From assembly GCA_965231865.1 (NCBI GenBank), contig CBDDOJ010000001.1:992001-1056000 (forward strand): a DNA stretch of 64,000 nt. Reading direction: 5' to 3'. Below, piece after piece: positions 62,709 to 64,000 of the stretch (the stretch's first letter is position 1; each line of letters opens with the position of its first letter). The translations under genes were made by a program, and so were the position numbers. Origin of the DNA: WTGA01 sp965231865. GTDB lineage: Bacteria; Pseudomonadota; Gammaproteobacteria; Arenicellales; Poriferihabitantaceae. The notes beneath the pieces were generated by a model. It did not search any database and was not told the origin of the DNA. It was given only the letters and a program-made list of their open reading frames with translations.

Positions 62709-64000
62709 ATGTCCACCGAACTCTGTTACCTGTCCGCCGCCGACGCGCTGAAACGATTCAAAAGCCGGAGTCTTTCCCCGGTTGAGCTGATGCAGGCCGT
62801 CATTGACCGGTGCGAGCAGGTCAACGGCCCCATCAATGCCCTGACCGAGACCTATTTTGACCAGGCCCTGGAACTGGCCCGGAAATCCGAAGCACGTTAT
62901 ATCCTCGGAAAACCGAAACCACTGGATGGCATCCCGCTGGCCGTCAAGGATGAATTCCGGGTACAGGGCACCCGCCGGACCTCCTCTTCCCTGGTTTTCA
63001 AGGACCGCCTTGACCAGGAAACCGATGTCATCATTGACCGCCTGCTTCGTGCCGGTGCGATTTGCCATGCCAAGACCACAACCCCGGAATTTTGTATCCT
63101 CGGATCCTGCCATTCCCGGTTGTGGGGGATCACCGGCAATCCCTGGAACCTGGATTTCACCCCCGGCGGTTCGTCGGGCGGGTCTGGGGCGGTCCTGGCA
63201 GCCGGCATGACCACCCTGGCCACCGGCACCGATATCGGCGGTTCCATACGGATCCCGGCCGCACAATGCGGGGTCGTGGGGTACAAACCACCCTATGGCC
63301 GCAATCCTGAAATTCCTGTCTTCAACCTGGATTTTTACAGCCATTCCGGCCCGATGACCCGGTCCGTCACGGATGCCGCAATGATGCAGAATCTCATGTC
63401 CGGCCCCCACAACCAGGACATCGCCTCCTTGCGAAATCTCGTCAAAATCGACACCGAAAAAAATCTCGGCGACCTGAAGGGCTGGAGAATTGCCTGTTCC
63501 ATGGACCTCGGATTCATGGAAATCGATGCCGATGTCGTCGCCAATACCCATGCGGCCATGGACATCTTCCGCGATCTGGGGGCTACCGTTGAAGAAGTGG
63601 ACCTTGGCTGGACCGATGAGATTATTGGTGCCGTCCATGCCTACTGGGCCCATACCTGGGTCAGCGCATTTTCCCACCTGCTGGAGGAGCACCGGGACCA
63701 GCTGTGCGAGTACACCCGGTACTTCATTGAAAATTCTGCCCGCTATACGGTGGAGGATTTCCATCATTCGCTGGAGGTGGCCGTCAACCTGTACAACGGC
63801 TTTGGCCCCATGATGGATAAATATGACCTGTTTTTATGTCCGACACTCGGGACCAACCGGATACCCGCAGACTTTTCCTGGCCCTCGACCGGAGTCGTCA
63901 TCAATGGAAAAGCCGTCGACATGGCCGAAGAGTACTGGTCATTGACCTATCCGTTCAACATGCTGAGCCGATGCCCGGTCCTGTCCCTGCCGAGCGGCCT
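62709..64000 (+). CDS. Amidase-signature hydrolase (cut by window end)
   Basis: Open from the ATG at 62709 to the window edge, about 430 residues seen. The catalytic Lys is in PLAVKDEFRVQG, the Gly/Ser loop in DFTPGGSSGGSGAVLAAG, and the acyl-enzyme Ser in ATGTDIGGSIRIPAAQ. These are the Ser-cisSer-Lys triad of the amidase-signature family. It likely cleaves an amide in the nearby catabolic region. The C-terminus lies outside the window. About 189 bases upstream (62520-62708) hold no recognised gene. Confidence 0.92.
   Translation, partial: MSTELCYLSAADALKRFKSRSLSPVELMQAVIDRCEQVNGPINALTETYFDQALELARKSEARYILGKPKPLDGIPLAVKDEFRVQGTRRTSSSLVFKDRLDQETDVIIDRLLRAGAICHAKTTTPEFCILGSCHSRLWGITGNPWNLDFTPGGSSGGSGAVLAAGMTTLATGTDIGGSIRIPAAQCGVVGYKPPYGRNPEIPVFNLDFYSHSGPMTRSVTDAAMMQNLMSGPHNQDIASLRNLVKIDTEKNLGDLKGWRIACSMDLGFMEIDADVVANTHAAMDIFRDLGATVEEVDLGWTDEIIGAVHAYWAHTWVSAFSHLLEEHRDQLCEYTRYFIENSARYTVEDFHHSLEVAVNLYNGFGPMMDKYDLFLCPTLGTNRIPADFSWPSTGVVINGKAVDMAEEYWSLTYPFNMLSRCPVLSLPSG

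Noticed and set aside
62679..63767. 362-residue minus-strand frame opposite the amidase
   Set aside because: The plus strand carries the complete amidase signature and remains open to the window end.

Overview
The window reads as a chromosomal segment of a GC-rich gammaproteobacterium (a related proteobacterium is possible). The evidence is the envelope and translation block bamA-rseP-dxr-cdsA-uppS-frr-tsf-rpsB, with map and glnD diverging from it. Everything here comes from reading the sequence and the translated frames. No database search was run, so family names rest on motifs and remembered families.

Layout. (1) 1-12.7 kb: core genes. bamA is cut by the window start. rseP, dxr, cdsA, uppS, frr, tsf and rpsB are on the minus strand; map, glnD and an AmgK-like kinase are on the plus strand. 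pyrH is missing from its usual place between tsf and frr, and rpsB carries a long extra C-terminal domain. (2) 12.7-39.7 kb: a visibly AT-richer accessory island built around DNA phosphorothioation (PT). A small nucleotidyltransferase/DUF6088 pair opens it. A plus-strand restriction-type operon follows: DndD-like ATPase, Dnd-associated protein 4, PLD-helicase, a DUF262-DUF1524 SspE/GmrSD-type gene, SF2 helicase, GHKL ATPase and PLD protein. An IS1634-family element separates this operon from the modification genes sspA (minus) and sspB-sspC-sspD (plus). A trypsin-like protease, an unknown protein, a HEPN-like protein and the wreck of a DruA/DUF4338 gene follow. The DUF262-DUF1524 gene is split by a group II intron lying antisense to it, so RNA splicing cannot repair it. 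(3) 40-49.5 kb: RidA, DUF1028, LysR, a D-2-hydroxyacid dehydrogenase, two Rieske oxygenases, an Lrp regulator, glyoxalase I, a cupin and two tandem GcvA-like LysR regulators. (4) 49.5-53.2 kb: a second, patchier mobile zone with a Fic protein, an AAA ATPase and short repeats, one shared with the PT island. (5) 53.2-64 kb: catabolic genes again: a Rieske oxygenase, a TMADH-family flavoenzyme, a CxxCH secreted protein, an HpaB-type monooxygenase with a divergent flavin reductase fused to a LysR ligand-binding domain, a ParD/ParE pair with a frameshifted toxin, a DUF1016 fragment, and an amidase cut by the window end.

How the genes work together. SspA mobilises sulfur from cysteine; SspB, SspC and SspD nick, power and thiolate the DNA backbone. 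The upstream operon looks like one to three effector modules that read the PT mark or attack unmarked DNA. The SspE-like effector appears naturally knocked out, leaving modification with the ATPase/PLD-helicase module and possibly the helicase-GHKL-PLD module. In the catabolic parts, oxygenases, flavoenzymes and regulators suggest stepwise breakdown of methylated amines or betaines and aromatic compounds; the substrates cannot be fixed from sequence.
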